A stretch of 64,000 nucleotides of DNA from Massilia polaris (GCF_012927275.1 NZ_JABBGG010000009.1:124001-188000), one strand, 5' to 3'. Shown: positions 1 through 8,709, numbered from the stretch's first letter. Made by a program: numbers and translations. The notes: generated by a model from the sequence alone, not told the origin.

Positions 1-698
1 ATCGTTGGCAGCATGGTCCAGCCGAGCCATGCGCCCAGCGCGGCCAGCAGCTTGAAGTCGCCGTAGCCCATGCCTTCCTTGCCGGTCACCAGCTTGAACA
101 GCCAGTAGATGCCCCACAAGACCAGGTAGCCGGCGGCCGCGCCGATGACGGCTTCGTGCAGCGGCACGAACATGCCGTTCAGGTTGACCAGCAAACCGAG
201 CCACAGCAGCGGGTAGGTCAGGTCGTCGGGCAGCAACTGGGTGTCGAAGTCGATGAAGGTCATCGCGATCAGCAGCCACGCGAACACCAGGGCGGCCAAG
301 CCCGTCGCGCCGCTGCCGAAGGTCCATACCATCAGCGCGGAGACTACGCCGGTCAGGAGTTCAATGGCTGGATAGCGCGGCGAGATCGGCGCCTTGCAGG
401 AGCGGCATTTGCCGCGCAGTGCGAGCCAGCTGACGACGGGGATGTTTTCGATCGCGGTGATCTGGTGGCCGCAGTGCGGGCAGGCAGAGCGCGGCACCAT
501 CAGGTTGAAGCGGTCGGTGTGGGGAAGCTCCTTGCCGCTTTCGCTGGCGACGTAGTTGTCCGACTCGCGCTGCATCATTTTCGGGATGCGGTAGATGACC
601 ACATTCAGGAAGCTGCCGATCAGGAGGCCGAACAGGGCGGCGGCAAGCGCTGCGCCGCCAGACCCGGCGGGTGCGAACAAAAGTGTTTCCGGTAGCAT
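1..698 (-). CDS. pilD: Prepilin peptidase/N-methyltransferase PilD (partial, 3' end outside window)
   Basis: Inner-membrane aspartic protease of the A24 family that cleaves the leader of type IV prepilins and methylates the new N-terminus. Translated from the ATG at 698, it begins MLPETLLFAPAG. A first membrane segment (FGLLIGSFLNVVIYR) is followed by the cytoplasmic zinc loop with two CxxC pairs (CPHCG about residue 75, CRSC about 100). The catalytic aspartates follow: the first in TFIDFD, the second in the GYGDFK (GxGD) motif near the window edge. The gene runs off position 1, so only about 232 codons are present. pilC and pilB lie on the same strand but about 8 kb upstream instead of directly adjacent. 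Product assignment is secure; the missing C-terminus cannot be judged. Confidence 0.93.
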   Translation of the reverse strand, partial: MLPETLLFAPAGSGGAALAAALFGLLIGSFLNVVIYRIPKMMQRESDNYVASESGKELPHTDRFNLMVPRSACPHCGHQITAIENIPVVSWLALRGKCRSCKAPISPRYPAIELLTGVVSALMVWTFGSGATGLAALVFAWLLIAMTFIDFDTQLLPDDLTYPLLWLGLLVNLNGMFVPLHEAVIGAAAGYLVLWGIYWLFKLVTGKEGMGYGDFKLLAALGAWLGWTMLPT

Positions 699-936
699 GG
701 TGCTCCACAGTCGAGTCAAATGGGTAGTGCCCTACATCATCCTATTGTAGGGGCTTTCCGGCCCGCTTGGCACCCCCTATGCTTGCCAATCGGCAAATTT
801 CTTCAGCGTGTGCGAGGCCGGTTACGGCCGCTAATGACATTCTTTTATGCGGACGTGATTTTACAAAAGATTAATGTTAATTTAGTAGCAACTGTGACAT
901 ATTTGACGATTGATGGATGATCAGGAAGCGATAAGA

Positions 937-1788
937 ATGAAATGTCTTGTATGCGACGGTTCTACAAAAGCAGGTTTATTCGATTGGCACCGGTTTTGTC
1001 CGAGCTGCCGTTATGAGAGTGCGGACCTTGCCCCGGTGATTAACGAGGCGGGTGCACATACCCGCGTTGATGAATTGGATCGCGAGGTCGCGCTCAAGAG
1101 CTTACGGGCGGAAAACTTCAAAGTGATCGTTGACCTGATCAACCGGCTTGTTCCGGTTTCCGCAAAGCGCCTTCTTGATGTCGGCAGTGCCCATGGCTGG
1201 TTTCTCGACGAAGCAAGCAAGCGCTTCGACGTCGTCGGCGTCGAGCCGGATACCGCTGTCGCCGAGCGCGCGCGCGACCGCGGCCTGCCTGTGCGTATCG
1301 GTTACTTCCCGGACGTGCTGAACCAAAGCGAATTGTTTGACGTGATTGTGTTCAACGACGTGATCGAGCACATTCCCGACATTAATCGCGCGCTGCAAGC
1401 AAGTTATGACCAGCTCAGTCCAGATGGCCTCCTCGTGTTGAATCTACCGAGGAGCAGCGGGGTGTTCTATCGGATCGCAAAAGTGTGCGCCCGGTTTAAC
1501 TGGCACGGTCCGTTCGAGCGCATGTGGCAGAAGGATTTGCCGTCACCACATGTCCATTATTTCAACGAGAAAAACCTCGACGCGTTGGTAACGCGTCACC
1601 GCTTCCAGCCACTGCAGTCGCGCCATTTAAGCTCATTAAGTAGCGGGGGATTGCTGGAAAGGCTCCGCTTTGTCGGGCAGGTTCACCCAGTTGCGCTATA
1701 TACCCAATGCCTTATTTTGCGCTGCGCTATCCCGTTCCTGAAGCTCATGCCGAGCGATATCGTTGTTTGCACCTACCGAAAGCGATAA
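937..1788 (+). CDS. Class I SAM-dependent methyltransferase with N-terminal Cys cluster
   Basis: Predicted SAM methyltransferase of the Methyltransf_23/11 type (283 aa from the chosen start). The N-terminus has a zinc-ribbon-like pair (CLVCDG near residue 2 and CPSC near 22). The SAM-binding motif I is LLDVGSAHGWFLDEA, and the acidic loop and motif IV are VVGVEPD and DVIVFNDVIEHIPD. I chose the ATG at 937 because AGGAAG sits 8 bases upstream; an in-frame TTG at 910 is the alternative. Related proteins often modify sugars or polysaccharide precursors, but the substrate cannot be read here. The neighbouring acyltransferase gene makes a surface-glycan role plausible (inference). The gene lies in the segment that separates pilC from pilD. 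Confidence 0.8.
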   Translation: MKCLVCDGSTKAGLFDWHRFCPSCRYESADLAPVINEAGAHTRVDELDREVALKSLRAENFKVIVDLINRLVPVSAKRLLDVGSAHGWFLDEASKRFDVVGVEPDTAVAERARDRGLPVRIGYFPDVLNQSELFDVIVFNDVIEHIPDINRALQASYDQLSPDGLLVLNLPRSSGVFYRIAKVCARFNWHGPFERMWQKDLPSPHVHYFNEKNLDALVTRHRFQPLQSRHLSSLSSGGLLERLRFVGQVHPVALYTQCLILRCAIPFLKLMPSDIVVCTYRKR

Positions 1789-1803
1789 TAATCCGCCGGA
1801 GCC

Positions 1804-3243
1804 TTAGTCAGGGCGGTTCCCGCCCTGTTTAGCGCCTCGTGACGCATGCCACTCGGCGAATTTCTCGCCGATGTAGAGATCGCCTTCGTAGCTCAGGTGG
1901 TTATTGTCGCGATACAGCAGGTTGCCGTCCTTCATGGCCCAGCACAGCTTGTCGTCGCACATCAGCTGCCTGGTGCGGAACCGTTTGACGCCTGGGAAAT
2001 CACGCAGCAGGCTGGCGACGTGTGCCTCGTTCTGGGGCGTCTGCTTGTCAACCTCGGCGCGTGGCAACGCACATGGCGTCCGCGTTCCGGTGGATAGTGC
2101 GATGGCCAGCGCCACCAGCGCGGCGCGCAGCTGCGGCGCGGGCGTGCCCGATTCGACGATGTGCGCAAACGCCAGCAGCGGCCAGTGCCACAGGTAGAGC
2201 GGATAGCTGATCAGGCCAAACCAGACCAGCAGCCGGTTCGACAGCACGAAGCGGTTGAACCAGGACTGCGGGCCGGCGCCGATCATCAGCAGCGCGCCGA
2301 CGGTCGGCAGCAAGGCATACCAGCCGGGGAACTGGTGCTCGCGCGAGATGATGGCAAAGCCGATGGCGAGCAGCAGCGCGCCCGCGGCCGAACGCAGGTT
2401 CGGCGAGACGGCGGCCGCGGCGCGCGCGAACAGGACAACCGGCTGCGTCCTGAGCAGCGAACACGCCAGCACCGCGCCAAGCAGCAGTTCCCACGCGCGG
2501 CTGGCGGGGGAGTAGAAGGTCGCGCTCGGGAACGCGGCGATCCCGCCCACGTTGACGGCGAACGACAGCAGCGCCAGGCCGGCGCTGACCAGCAGCAGGT
2601 TAAGCCGCAGCCTGGATGCGAGCAGCAGTACCACCGGCCACACGATGTAGAACTGCTCCTCGATCGCCAGCGACCATAAATGCAGCAGCGGCTTGGTATC
2701 GGCGCCGCGGTCGAAGTAGCCGACTTCCTGCCACAGCACGAGGTTGGAGACGAAGCCGGCGCCGCCCGCGAGGTGCAGACCGAGCTGCTTCAGCTCGTCC
2801 GGGAACAGCGCGAACCATGCAAATGCAAGGCAGGCCGCCATTACCAGCAGCAGGGCCGGGAAGATACGTTTGATCCGGCGGGCGTAGAATCGCGCGAAGG
2901 TGAACTTGCCGTGTTCCAGCTCTCTCGCGATGATGCTGGTAATCAGGAAGCCGGAAATGACGAAGAAGATGTCGACGCCGATAAACCCGCCGGGGATCAG
3001 CGCGGGAAAGGCATGGAACAGCACAACCGCCAGCACGGCGATGGCGCGCAGGCCGTCGATGTCGGGACGGTATTTGGGGTGGTGGGAGAGATTAACACTG
3101 CCTGCGCTCGCGGGTGGCGCAAGGACGGCAATAGGGTTATCGAGTTCATGTGGGGCCGATAGTTGCTTGTGCGCAGTATACCGCAGTGCCTTCACGCAAT
3201 TGTGCAATTCAATCAATTTTCGCGGCGATTTCCAGAAGGTCAT
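1804..3243 (-). pseudogene. OafA/YrhL-type acyltransferase with internal deletion of the SGNH domain
   Basis: Membrane O-acyltransferase (Acyltransferase_3 family) that would acetylate surface polysaccharide. Residues about 57-390 show the family start (KYRPDIDGLRAIAVLAV), the GVDIFFVISGFLIT segment, the RRIKRIFPALL stretch and about ten membrane helices. At about residue 392 (near base 2070) the sequence jumps from the last helix (ALAIALST) into the tail of an SGNH hydrolase domain, which keeps its DNNHLS catalytic Asp/His segment. Family members with this architecture are normally about 620-680 aa; here there are 479. The linker, the eleventh helix and the SGNH half carrying the nucleophile GDSH-type motif are missing although the frame is kept. 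The start is uncertain: the first 50 residues before the conserved region look atypical. It may still acylate, but is probably damaged. Confidence 0.75.
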
Positions 3244-3300
3244 TTACCAATGGGAAAGAAAGTCGGACAATTCGACCCGAGGCAAGGAAGGGTGGGGAAA

Positions 3301-3732
3301 ATGATGATCGACTGGAACAACTTCACACCGTGGACGTCGCTGGCGGGAGGCCTGTTGATCGGCCTCGCGGCCGCATTGCTAATCCTGTTCAACGGCCGCA
3401 TCGCCGGCATCAGCGGGATTCTCGGCGGCCTGCTGCGGCCGGCGAGAGGCGATATCTCCTGGCGCGCCGCGTTCCTGTCGGGCCTTGTGCTTGCGCCGCT
3501 TGCTTACAGCATGTTCGCGCCGCTGCCGGCGGTGACCATCGATGCGGATACCGCGGCGCTGGTGGCCGCGGGCTTGCTGGTCGGGGCGGGAACCCGCTAC
3601 GGGTCCGGCTGCACCAGTGGCCATGGGGTCTGCGGCCTGTCGCGCCTGTCGCCACGCTCGCTGGCGGCGACCGCCGCCTTCATGGCAGCCGGTTTCGCCA
3701 CTGTGTTCCTGATCCGCCACGTCATCGCTTGA
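3301..3732 (+). CDS. YeeE/YedE family membrane protein (sulfur-compound transport)
   Basis: Small integral membrane protein (143 aa) of the YeeE/YedE (DUF395) family, members of which move thiosulfate or other reduced sulfur compounds. About four hydrophobic segments are visible. The family signature around residues 97-115 is [18 protein letters not shown], including the conserved Cys of the GC-S-GHG motif. The ATG at 3301 was chosen because AGGAAGG precedes it at a suitable distance and the family begins here; the open frame extends upstream to 3163 without family-like sequence. It forms the first gene of a compact operon: a second YeeE-like half follows after 10 bases and a persulfide-dioxygenase-like gene after that. 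This is consistent with handling of sulfide or persulfide. Confidence 0.85.
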   Translation: MMIDWNNFTPWTSLAGGLLIGLAAALLILFNGRIAGISGILGGLLRPARGDISWRAAFLSGLVLAPLAYSMFAPLPAVTIDADTAALVAAGLLVGAGTRYGSGCTSGHGVCGLSRLSPRSLAATAAFMAAGFATVFLIRHVIA

Positions 3733-3742
3733 GGAGGACACC

Positions 3743-4171
3743 ATGCACATCCTGATGGCTTTCGCAGTTGGGCTCCTGTTCGGTATCGGCCTGATTGTCT
3801 CCGGCATGACCGACCCGTCCAAGGTGCTGGGTTTCCTCGATTTGGCCGGGTCATGGGACCCGTCGCTGGCGTTCGTGATGGCCGGCGCGATCCTCGTCGG
3901 ACTGGTGGCGTTCCGCTTTGCCAAAGGCCGCACGCGGTCGCTGCTCGGGGAAGAGATGCACCTGCCGTCCGCCTCGCACATCGACCGCCGCCTGGTGCTC
4001 GGCGGCCTCGCCTTCGGCGCGGGCTGGGGCCTTGCGGGCTTTTGCCCTAGTCCGGCGCTCGCGTCGCTTGCCAGCGGCGGCGCCAAGCCCTTGATCTTCA
4101 CCGCCGCGATGCTTGCGGGGATGGCGATCTTCGAACTGCTGGAGTGGCGCGCATCGCGCCAGGCCGCATAA
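3743..4171 (+). CDS. YeeE/YedE (DUF6691-type) family membrane protein
   Basis: Second half-size YeeE/YedE protein (142 aa) with about four membrane helices. Typical features are the N-terminal [19 protein letters not shown] segment and the [15 protein letters not shown] motif with its conserved Cys near residue 103. It starts 10 bases after the first YeeE gene with a GAGGA ribosome site. Such pairs are usually thought to form one transporter unit for a reduced sulfur species. The metallo-beta-lactamase-fold gene immediately downstream (25-base gap) is their usual partner in proteobacteria. The exact substrate is not evident from sequence. Confidence 0.85.
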   Translation: MHILMAFAVGLLFGIGLIVSGMTDPSKVLGFLDLAGSWDPSLAFVMAGAILVGLVAFRFAKGRTRSLLGEEMHLPSASHIDRRLVLGGLAFGAGWGLAGFCPSPALASLASGGAKPLIFTAAMLAGMAIFELLEWRASRQAA

Positions 4172-4196
4172 AAGAATAATTACACGGAGACTTCTG

Positions 4197-4898
4197 ATGA
4201 ACCTGAACCCGATCCAGCTGTTCGATGCCGAGTCATCGACCTTCACCTACATCCTGTCCGCGCCGGGCAGCGTCGACGCCGTCATCATCGACCCGGTCGA
4301 CCAGCACTGCGAGCGCGATCTGAGCCACCTGCGGCGGCTGGGACTCAAGCTCGCGTTCATCCTGGAGACGCACGCGCACGCCGACCATGTGACCTCGGCC
4401 GGCAAGCTGCGCCAGATCACCGGCGCCAAGGCGGCCGTGCCGAGCGGCTGCGGCATTCCGCCGGCGGAGATCCAGCTTAACGACGGCGATGTGATCCGCT
4501 TCGGCGACGGCGAGGAAATCCATGTGCTGCATACGCCGGGCCACACGGCCGGCAGCATGAGCTACCTGTGGCGCGGCAATGTCTTTACCGGCGATACCCT
4601 GCTGATCGACGGCTGCGGCCGGACCGACTTCCAGAGCGGCAGTTCAGGCGACCTGTATGACAGCGTGACGAGGAAGCTGTTTGCGCTGCCGGCCGACACC
4701 CGCATGTGGCCGGGGCACGACTACAAGGGGCAGTCGGTATCGACGATCGGGTGGGAGAAGCTGCACAACGCGCGCCTCGCCAACCGCAGCCGCGAACAGT
4801 TCGCCGAACTGATGGCCGGCCTGAACCTGCCGAAGCCGAAACTGCTCGAGATCGCGGTGCCGGCCAACCAGAACCTTGGCCTGGTTCACAGCATTTAA
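4197..4898 (+). CDS. MBL-fold persulfide dioxygenase-like protein (ETHE1/Blh type)
   Basis: Metallo-beta-lactamase-fold protein of 233 aa matching the ETHE1/persulfide dioxygenase group, which oxidises glutathione persulfide to sulfite with a mononuclear iron. The metal-binding motif THAHADHVTSAG is near residue 61, with later ligands in HTPGHTAGS, FTGDTLLIDGCGRTDFQ and WPGHDYKG. The length and the single-iron pattern (THxHxDH, GRTDFQ) fit the dioxygenases better than glyoxalase II. The ATG at 4197 is preceded by a GGAG site; an upstream in-frame extension to 4113 overlaps the previous gene and lacks family sequence. It is the third gene of the YeeE-YeeE operon, so sulfide detoxification is the likely role. 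No BigR/ArsR-type regulator is adjacent. Confidence 0.85.
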   Translation: MNLNPIQLFDAESSTFTYILSAPGSVDAVIIDPVDQHCERDLSHLRRLGLKLAFILETHAHADHVTSAGKLRQITGAKAAVPSGCGIPPAEIQLNDGDVIRFGDGEEIHVLHTPGHTAGSMSYLWRGNVFTGDTLLIDGCGRTDFQSGSSGDLYDSVTRKLFALPADTRMWPGHDYKGQSVSTIGWEKLHNARLANRSREQFAELMAGLNLPKPKLLEIAVPANQNLGLVHSI

Positions 4899-4935
4899 AG
4901 CAGCTGCGCGTGCATTCCATCCGCCGAAATCGCGC

Positions 4936-4959
4936 CGAAATATACTTAACTATATAACG
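4936..4959. promoter_or_regulatory. Probable ModE-molybdate operator at the mod promoter
   Basis: An imperfect inverted repeat CGAAATATA-N6-TATATAACG lies 43 bases before modA. The right arm TATATAACG matches the known ModE half-site, and 7 of 9 positions of the left arm match its reverse complement. A TATACT box at 4964-4969 lies just downstream, so bound ModE would cover the promoter. Since modE is the fourth gene of this operon, autoregulation by ModE-Mo is the natural reading. The match is by eye. Confidence 0.7.
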
Positions 4960-5002
4960 CAGGTATACTGGTGGACGTAGCGGCTTTTTAAAGGAAGCGG
5001 AG

Positions 5003-5761
5003 ATGCACGCGTCGATTATCAAGCGGCTGGCCCTGGCCCTGCTGTCATTTAGCCTTGGTGGCTTTGTGCATGCGGGCGAACTGACGGTATCGGCGGCGGC
5101 GAGCCTGACCGATGCTTTCAAGGACATCGCGCGCGGCTACGAAGCGCAGTATCCAGGTTCGAGGATCCTGCTGAACTTCGGCGCATCGGGTGCATTGCTC
5201 CAGCAAATCGCCAAAGGCGCCCCGGTCGATGTGTTTGCATCGGCCGACCAGGAAACGATGGACGAGGCAGTCAGGCTGGGGGCGGTTGCCGCAAGCGACC
5301 GGAAGGATTTCGTCCGCAACAGGCTGGTCATGATCGTGCCGCTCGACGGCGCCAACAAAGTGAATAGCCTCGACGATTTGCGCCAGCCGGCCGTCCAGCG
5401 CATTGCCGTCGGCAACCCGGCCAGCGTCCCGGTCGGGCGCTATACGCGTCACGCCCTCGAGTCCGCGAAGCTATGGGTTCTGCTCGCGCCAAAACTGGTG
5501 CATGCCACCAACGTGCGCCAGGCGCTCGACTATGTGGCGCGCGGCGAAGCGGAGGCGGGGTTCGTGTACGCGACCGATGCAGCCCTGTTCAAGGACAAGG
5601 TAAGGGTGGTGCTCGACGTTCCGCTCGCGACCACGATCAGCTATCCGATCGCGAAAACCAGCGCCGGCGCCAACAGTGCCGAGGCCGGGCGCTTCGTCGC
5701 GTATGTCATGTCGCCCGCTGCCCAAGCGATGCTGGCCAGGTACGGTTTCCTGAAGCCGTGA
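5003..5761 (+). CDS. modA: Molybdate-binding periplasmic protein ModA
   Basis: Periplasmic binding component of the ModABC molybdate importer (252 aa, usual size). A signal peptide (MHASIIKRLALALLSFSLGG, cleavage after HAG) leads into the ModA start ELTVSAAASLTDAFKDIA. Typical later motifs are NFGASGALLQQIAKGAPVD, VGNPASVPVGRY and AEAGFVYATDA; the Ser of AASL and GASG would contribute to oxyanion binding. A purine-rich GGAAGCGGAG site precedes the ATG. modB overlaps its stop by 4 bases. Expression is probably repressed by ModE-molybdate through the palindrome at 4936-4959. Molybdate is needed for the XdhB enzyme encoded elsewhere in the window. Confidence 0.95.
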   Translation: MHASIIKRLALALLSFSLGGFVHAGELTVSAAASLTDAFKDIARGYEAQYPGSRILLNFGASGALLQQIAKGAPVDVFASADQETMDEAVRLGAVAASDRKDFVRNRLVMIVPLDGANKVNSLDDLRQPAVQRIAVGNPASVPVGRYTRHALESAKLWVLLAPKLVHATNVRQALDYVARGEAEAGFVYATDAALFKDKVRVVLDVPLATTISYPIAKTSAGANSAEAGRFVAYVMSPAAQAMLARYGFLKP

Positions 5762-6441
5762 CGGTCGATATGGGCGCGGCATGGACCGCACTGGCATTGT
5801 CGCTGAAAGTCGCCTGCACGGCGACCGCGATCAACCTGGTGCTGGGTGTCGCGGTGGGCTACTTGCTGGCGCGCCGGCGCTTCCCCGGCCGCGACCTTCT
5901 CGACAGCATCCTGACGCTGCCCATGGTCATGCCTCCGACCGTACTCGGCTACTACCTGCTGGTCGTCCTCGGACGCAAGAGCGCGTTCGGCGCGTGGCTG
6001 GAAGACACGTTCGGCATCCACCTTATCTTCACCTGGCAAGGCGCGGTCATCGCGGCGTCGATCGTCGCGTTCCCGCTGGTGCTGAAACCGGCGCGTGCCG
6101 CTTTCGAAGCGATCGACGGCCGCCTGGAAGATGCCGCGCGCGTGCTTGGGCTGTCCGAATGGGCGGTGTTCTTCCGGGTTACGTTGCCGCTCGCCTGGCG
6201 CGGCATCCTCGCCGGCGTGCTGCTGGCGTTCGCGCGTGCGCTGGGCGAGTTCGGCGCCACGCTGATGGTGGCGGGGAGCATTCCGGGCCGCACGCAAACG
6301 CTGTCGATCGCCGTGTACGAGGCGGTGCAGGCCGGCCAGGACGATGTGGCAAACCTGCTGGTGATCATCACCTCGGTTGTCTGCATTGCCGTGCTGCTGA
6401 CCGCCGGGCGCCTGGCCCCCGGTCACACCGCCGGTCATTAA
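5758..6441 (+). CDS. modB: Molybdate ABC transporter permease ModB
   Basis: Inner-membrane permease of the molybdate importer, 227 aa with about five helices. The cytoplasmic EAA loop that docks on ModC reads ARVLGLSEWAVFFRVTLPLA, followed by the ALGEFGATLMVAG segment typical of ModB/CysT permeases. The start is taken as the GTG at 5758 inside a GTGA overlap with the modA stop, which is usual for tightly coupled operons; an ATG at 5770 is possible. The open frame extends far upstream to 5473, but that part only shadows modA. modC follows after 10 bases. Confidence 0.93.
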   Translation: MTVDMGAAWTALALSLKVACTATAINLVLGVAVGYLLARRRFPGRDLLDSILTLPMVMPPTVLGYYLLVVLGRKSAFGAWLEDTFGIHLIFTWQGAVIAASIVAFPLVLKPARAAFEAIDGRLEDAARVLGLSEWAVFFRVTLPLAWRGILAGVLLAFARALGEFGATLMVAGSIPGRTQTLSIAVYEAVQAGQDDVANLLVIITSVVCIAVLLTAGRLAPGHTAGH

Positions 6442-6451
6442 AGGAAGCATC

Positions 6452-7180
6452 GTGCATTTCGATATCGACATCCACAAGACGCTTCGCTCGGGAAAGCGGA
6501 CTTTCGATCTGCGGGTACGCTTCCAGTCCGACAGCCAGCGCGTCGTCATCTTCGGTCCGTCCGGCTCCGGCAAGACCCTGACCTTGAAAGCGATCGCCGG
6601 GCTGATGCGGCCGGACCAGGGCCGCATCAGTGTTGGCGATACCGTGCTGTTCGATTCAGGCAAGCGGATCGACCTGGCGGCCCAGGCGCGCCGCGTCGGC
6701 TATCTGTTCCAGGACTATGCGCTGTTTCCGCATCTGAACGTGCGCCAGAACATCGCCTTCGGCCAGGCGCGCGGCTGGCTGAACCCCGGCGCCGCGGCGC
6801 ACAGCGATGCGGTGGACTACTGGCTGCACGCCTTCCACCTCGAACACCTGGCGCATCAGTCGCCGTCCGAACTGTCGGGCGGGCAGCGGCAGCGCGTGGC
6901 GCTGGCCCGCGCACTGGTGCCTAACCCGTCCGCGCTGCTGCTCGACGAACCGTTCGCGGCGCTGGACCCGCACCTGCGTGTGCTGCTGCGCGACGAACTG
7001 GACCGGCTGCAGCGCCACCTGCAGATCCCGATGGTGCTGATCACCCACGATCCGGCCGATGCCGAGGTGTTCGGCGAACACATCGTTCGCCTGCACGAAG
7101 GCATCGTGCAGCCGGACGGCGCGCCGGTCGTCGACGAAACGGCAAGCGACGAGTACCACCTTTCGCTGGGTCCGCAATGA
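6452..7180 (+). CDS. modC: Molybdate ABC transporter ATPase ModC (short form without TOBE domain)
   Basis: ATP-binding subunit that powers molybdate import. Walker A is GPSGSGKT (about residue 35), the Q-loop is FQDYALFPHL, the ABC signature LSGGQRQRVALARAL and Walker B LLLDEPFAALDP, followed by the H-loop THD. It uses a GTG start. At 242 aa it is about 110 residues shorter than E. coli ModC and ends just after the ATPase domain, so the C-terminal TOBE/Mop molybdate-binding domain is absent. Two Mop-like repeats are instead present in the next gene, modE, whose ATG overlaps the modC stop by 4 bases. The frame is intact, so this is a short natural form rather than an obvious truncation. Confidence 0.93.
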   Translation: MHFDIDIHKTLRSGKRTFDLRVRFQSDSQRVVIFGPSGSGKTLTLKAIAGLMRPDQGRISVGDTVLFDSGKRIDLAAQARRVGYLFQDYALFPHLNVRQNIAFGQARGWLNPGAAAHSDAVDYWLHAFHLEHLAHQSPSELSGGQRQRVALARALVPNPSALLLDEPFAALDPHLRVLLRDELDRLQRHLQIPMVLITHDPADAEVFGEHIVRLHEGIVQPDGAPVVDETASDEYHLSLGPQ

Positions 7181-7992
7181 CGCAGCAAAAAGACAAGCTG
7201 CTGGCGCTGCAAGGATCGCTCTGGCTGACGGTCGACGGAGAAAACTTCGGCGGTCCGGCACGCATGGCCTTGCTGGCGAAAATTGCCGAATGCGGCTCGA
7301 TCACCCACGCCGCCAAAGCCGTCAAGATGAGCTACAAGGGTGCTTGGGATGCGATCGACATGATGAACAACCTGGCCGGCGAACCGCTGGTCGAGCGCCT
7401 GGCTGGCGGCAAGGGCGGCGGCGGCACCCGGCTGACCGCGCGCGGCGAACAGCTGGTGCGCAATTTCCAGATCGTCGAACGAGAGCACCAGCGCTTTGTC
7501 GAACAACTGGGACGGCAGGGCGGCGACCTCGCCAACGACTATTTGCTCATCAGGAGAGTCAGCATGAAAACCAGTGCGCGCAATCAGTTTTTCGGCAAGG
7601 TCAGCTCGGTCAGGCCAGGTGCGGTCAACGACGAGATTGAGCTCGACGTCGCGGGAGGCCACAAGATCGTCGCGGTGATCACGCATGCCAGCACGGCGGA
7701 ACTTGGGCTGCGTGTTGGCTCCGACGCCATCGCGCTGATCAAGGCGTCGTCGATCATTCTGGCGCTCGGAGACGACACCAGCCGCTTCTCTGCGAGCAAC
7801 CGCCTGACCGGCACCATCGGACGCCTTCAGGAAGGCGCTGTGAATACCGAAGTCGTGATCGACTTGCCGGGCGCGGGCGCAGTCACCGCCATAGTGACCA
7901 GGGAAAGCAGTATCGGCCTTGGGCTGGCGTCCGGGAAAGCGGTGTCGGCCATCTTCAATGCATCGAGCGTGATTCTCGCGATTCCGGAGTGA
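7177..7992 (+). CDS. modE: Molybdate-responsive regulator ModE with two Mop domains
   Basis: Transcription factor that binds molybdate and represses molybdate uptake genes. Residues about 1-110 form the ModE winged helix (AECGSITHAAKAVKMSYKGA). Residues about 130-197 and 201-271 are two Mop (TOBE) repeats, seen as NQFFGKVSSVRPG and NRLTGTIGRLQEG, each ending in a hydrophobic strand (ASSIILA, ASSVILA). The 271 aa length fits E. coli ModE. It is the last gene of modABC-modE and overlaps modC by 4 bases. The operator-like palindrome upstream of modA is its probable target. Confidence 0.95.
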   Translation: MTQQKDKLLALQGSLWLTVDGENFGGPARMALLAKIAECGSITHAAKAVKMSYKGAWDAIDMMNNLAGEPLVERLAGGKGGGGTRLTARGEQLVRNFQIVEREHQRFVEQLGRQGGDLANDYLLIRRVSMKTSARNQFFGKVSSVRPGAVNDEIELDVAGGHKIVAVITHASTAELGLRVGSDAIALIKASSIILALGDDTSRFSASNRLTGTIGRLQEGAVNTEVVIDLPGAGAVTAIVTRESSIGLGLASGKAVSAIFNASSVILAIPE

Positions 7993-8162
7993 CCAGGCTC
8001 TTTTACGAAAAGCTGGCGGTTCCATCAGCAAAGGCATGGCGGACGTCGCCTCGGTTGCCGTAAAGGGTTTGGTGGCAATAAACGGTTGCGGAATCGACCG
8101 GAAGAATTAGATTATCTGGATTATGATCGCGGATAGGCGACCAATCTCCCGAGGTAGCGACT

Positions 8163-8653
8163 ATGAGCGAAACTGTGAAACGGCCAGGGAGGCGTGATGT
8201 CGCTGCGATAGCCGGTTCACCGGCAGAAGTTCGCAGTTGGCTGTCCGGACTTGACGCGGAGCATGTTGTTGCTTTCGCCTTGCCTTACGGTGCGGGACGT
8301 CAAGCGGAATCAATCTTCGAAACGCTCAGTAGCCTGCCGCCCTTCATGCACGAAGTGCTCAGAAAACGCCATAGACAAACACGTGAGGGGGCTATTTTTA
8401 CCATTCGACATAATGGTGTCGATTACTATCCAAGCTTTGGCCTCGATCCGGGCGACGGCTACCGGCCACTAGAGACGCTGGCTGCAATAATGCGAGTGCT
8501 TGGAACGACAAAAGACGGTTGGGGATGGCCTACTGGTTCCAGTCCGTAAATAGCTTTTTTGGTGGGAAGCGACCGCAGGATTTATTAGTGTCCGCGCCAC
8601 GACTCGTGCTTGCTGCGGCGGAAGACGAGGTGAGAGAAATCTCGCATGGATAA
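8163..8653 (+). pseudogene. Frameshifted antitoxin-like protein with MbcA/ParS/Xre-type C-terminus
   Basis: The first frame gives 128 aa, ending shortly after YYPSFGLDPGDGYRPL and GTTKDGWG. Its natural continuation is in another frame from 8525: MAYWFQSVNSFFGGKRPQDL, then LLVSAPRLVLAAAEDEVREI, stopping at 8653. Adding one G to the run of four at 8521-8524 would join DGWG directly to MAYWF, giving about 163 aa. The tail (aromatic residue, N, GGKRPQDLL) resembles the toxin-binding domain of Xre/MbcA/ParS antitoxins, which is inference. No RES or similar toxin gene is adjacent. Either the gene is dead or one base was lost in sequencing. The gene lies between modE and pilC, in the pil-splitting segment. 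Confidence 0.72.
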
Positions 8654-8686
8654 ATGCACGAGCCGAACCCAAGCAGAATCGGCGGA

Positions 8687-8709
8687 TGCGCTCTGCTTAT
8701 CCGCCCTAC
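8687..8709. repeat. Copy of an intergenic palindromic repeat (GGCGGAT...ATCCGCC family)
   Basis: A short hairpin with arms GGCGGAT and ATCCGCC, followed by CTAC, lies between the broken gene and the pilC terminator. It resembles the repeat at 59879-59916 (arms GTAGGGTGGAT and ATCCACCCTAC) and a half-copy near 41010, suggesting a dispersed intergenic element. Confidence 0.5.

Noticed and set aside
910-936. TTG start at 910 for the methyltransferase
   Set aside because: The ATG at 937 has a better ribosome site and the protein's conserved Cys cluster begins immediately after it.
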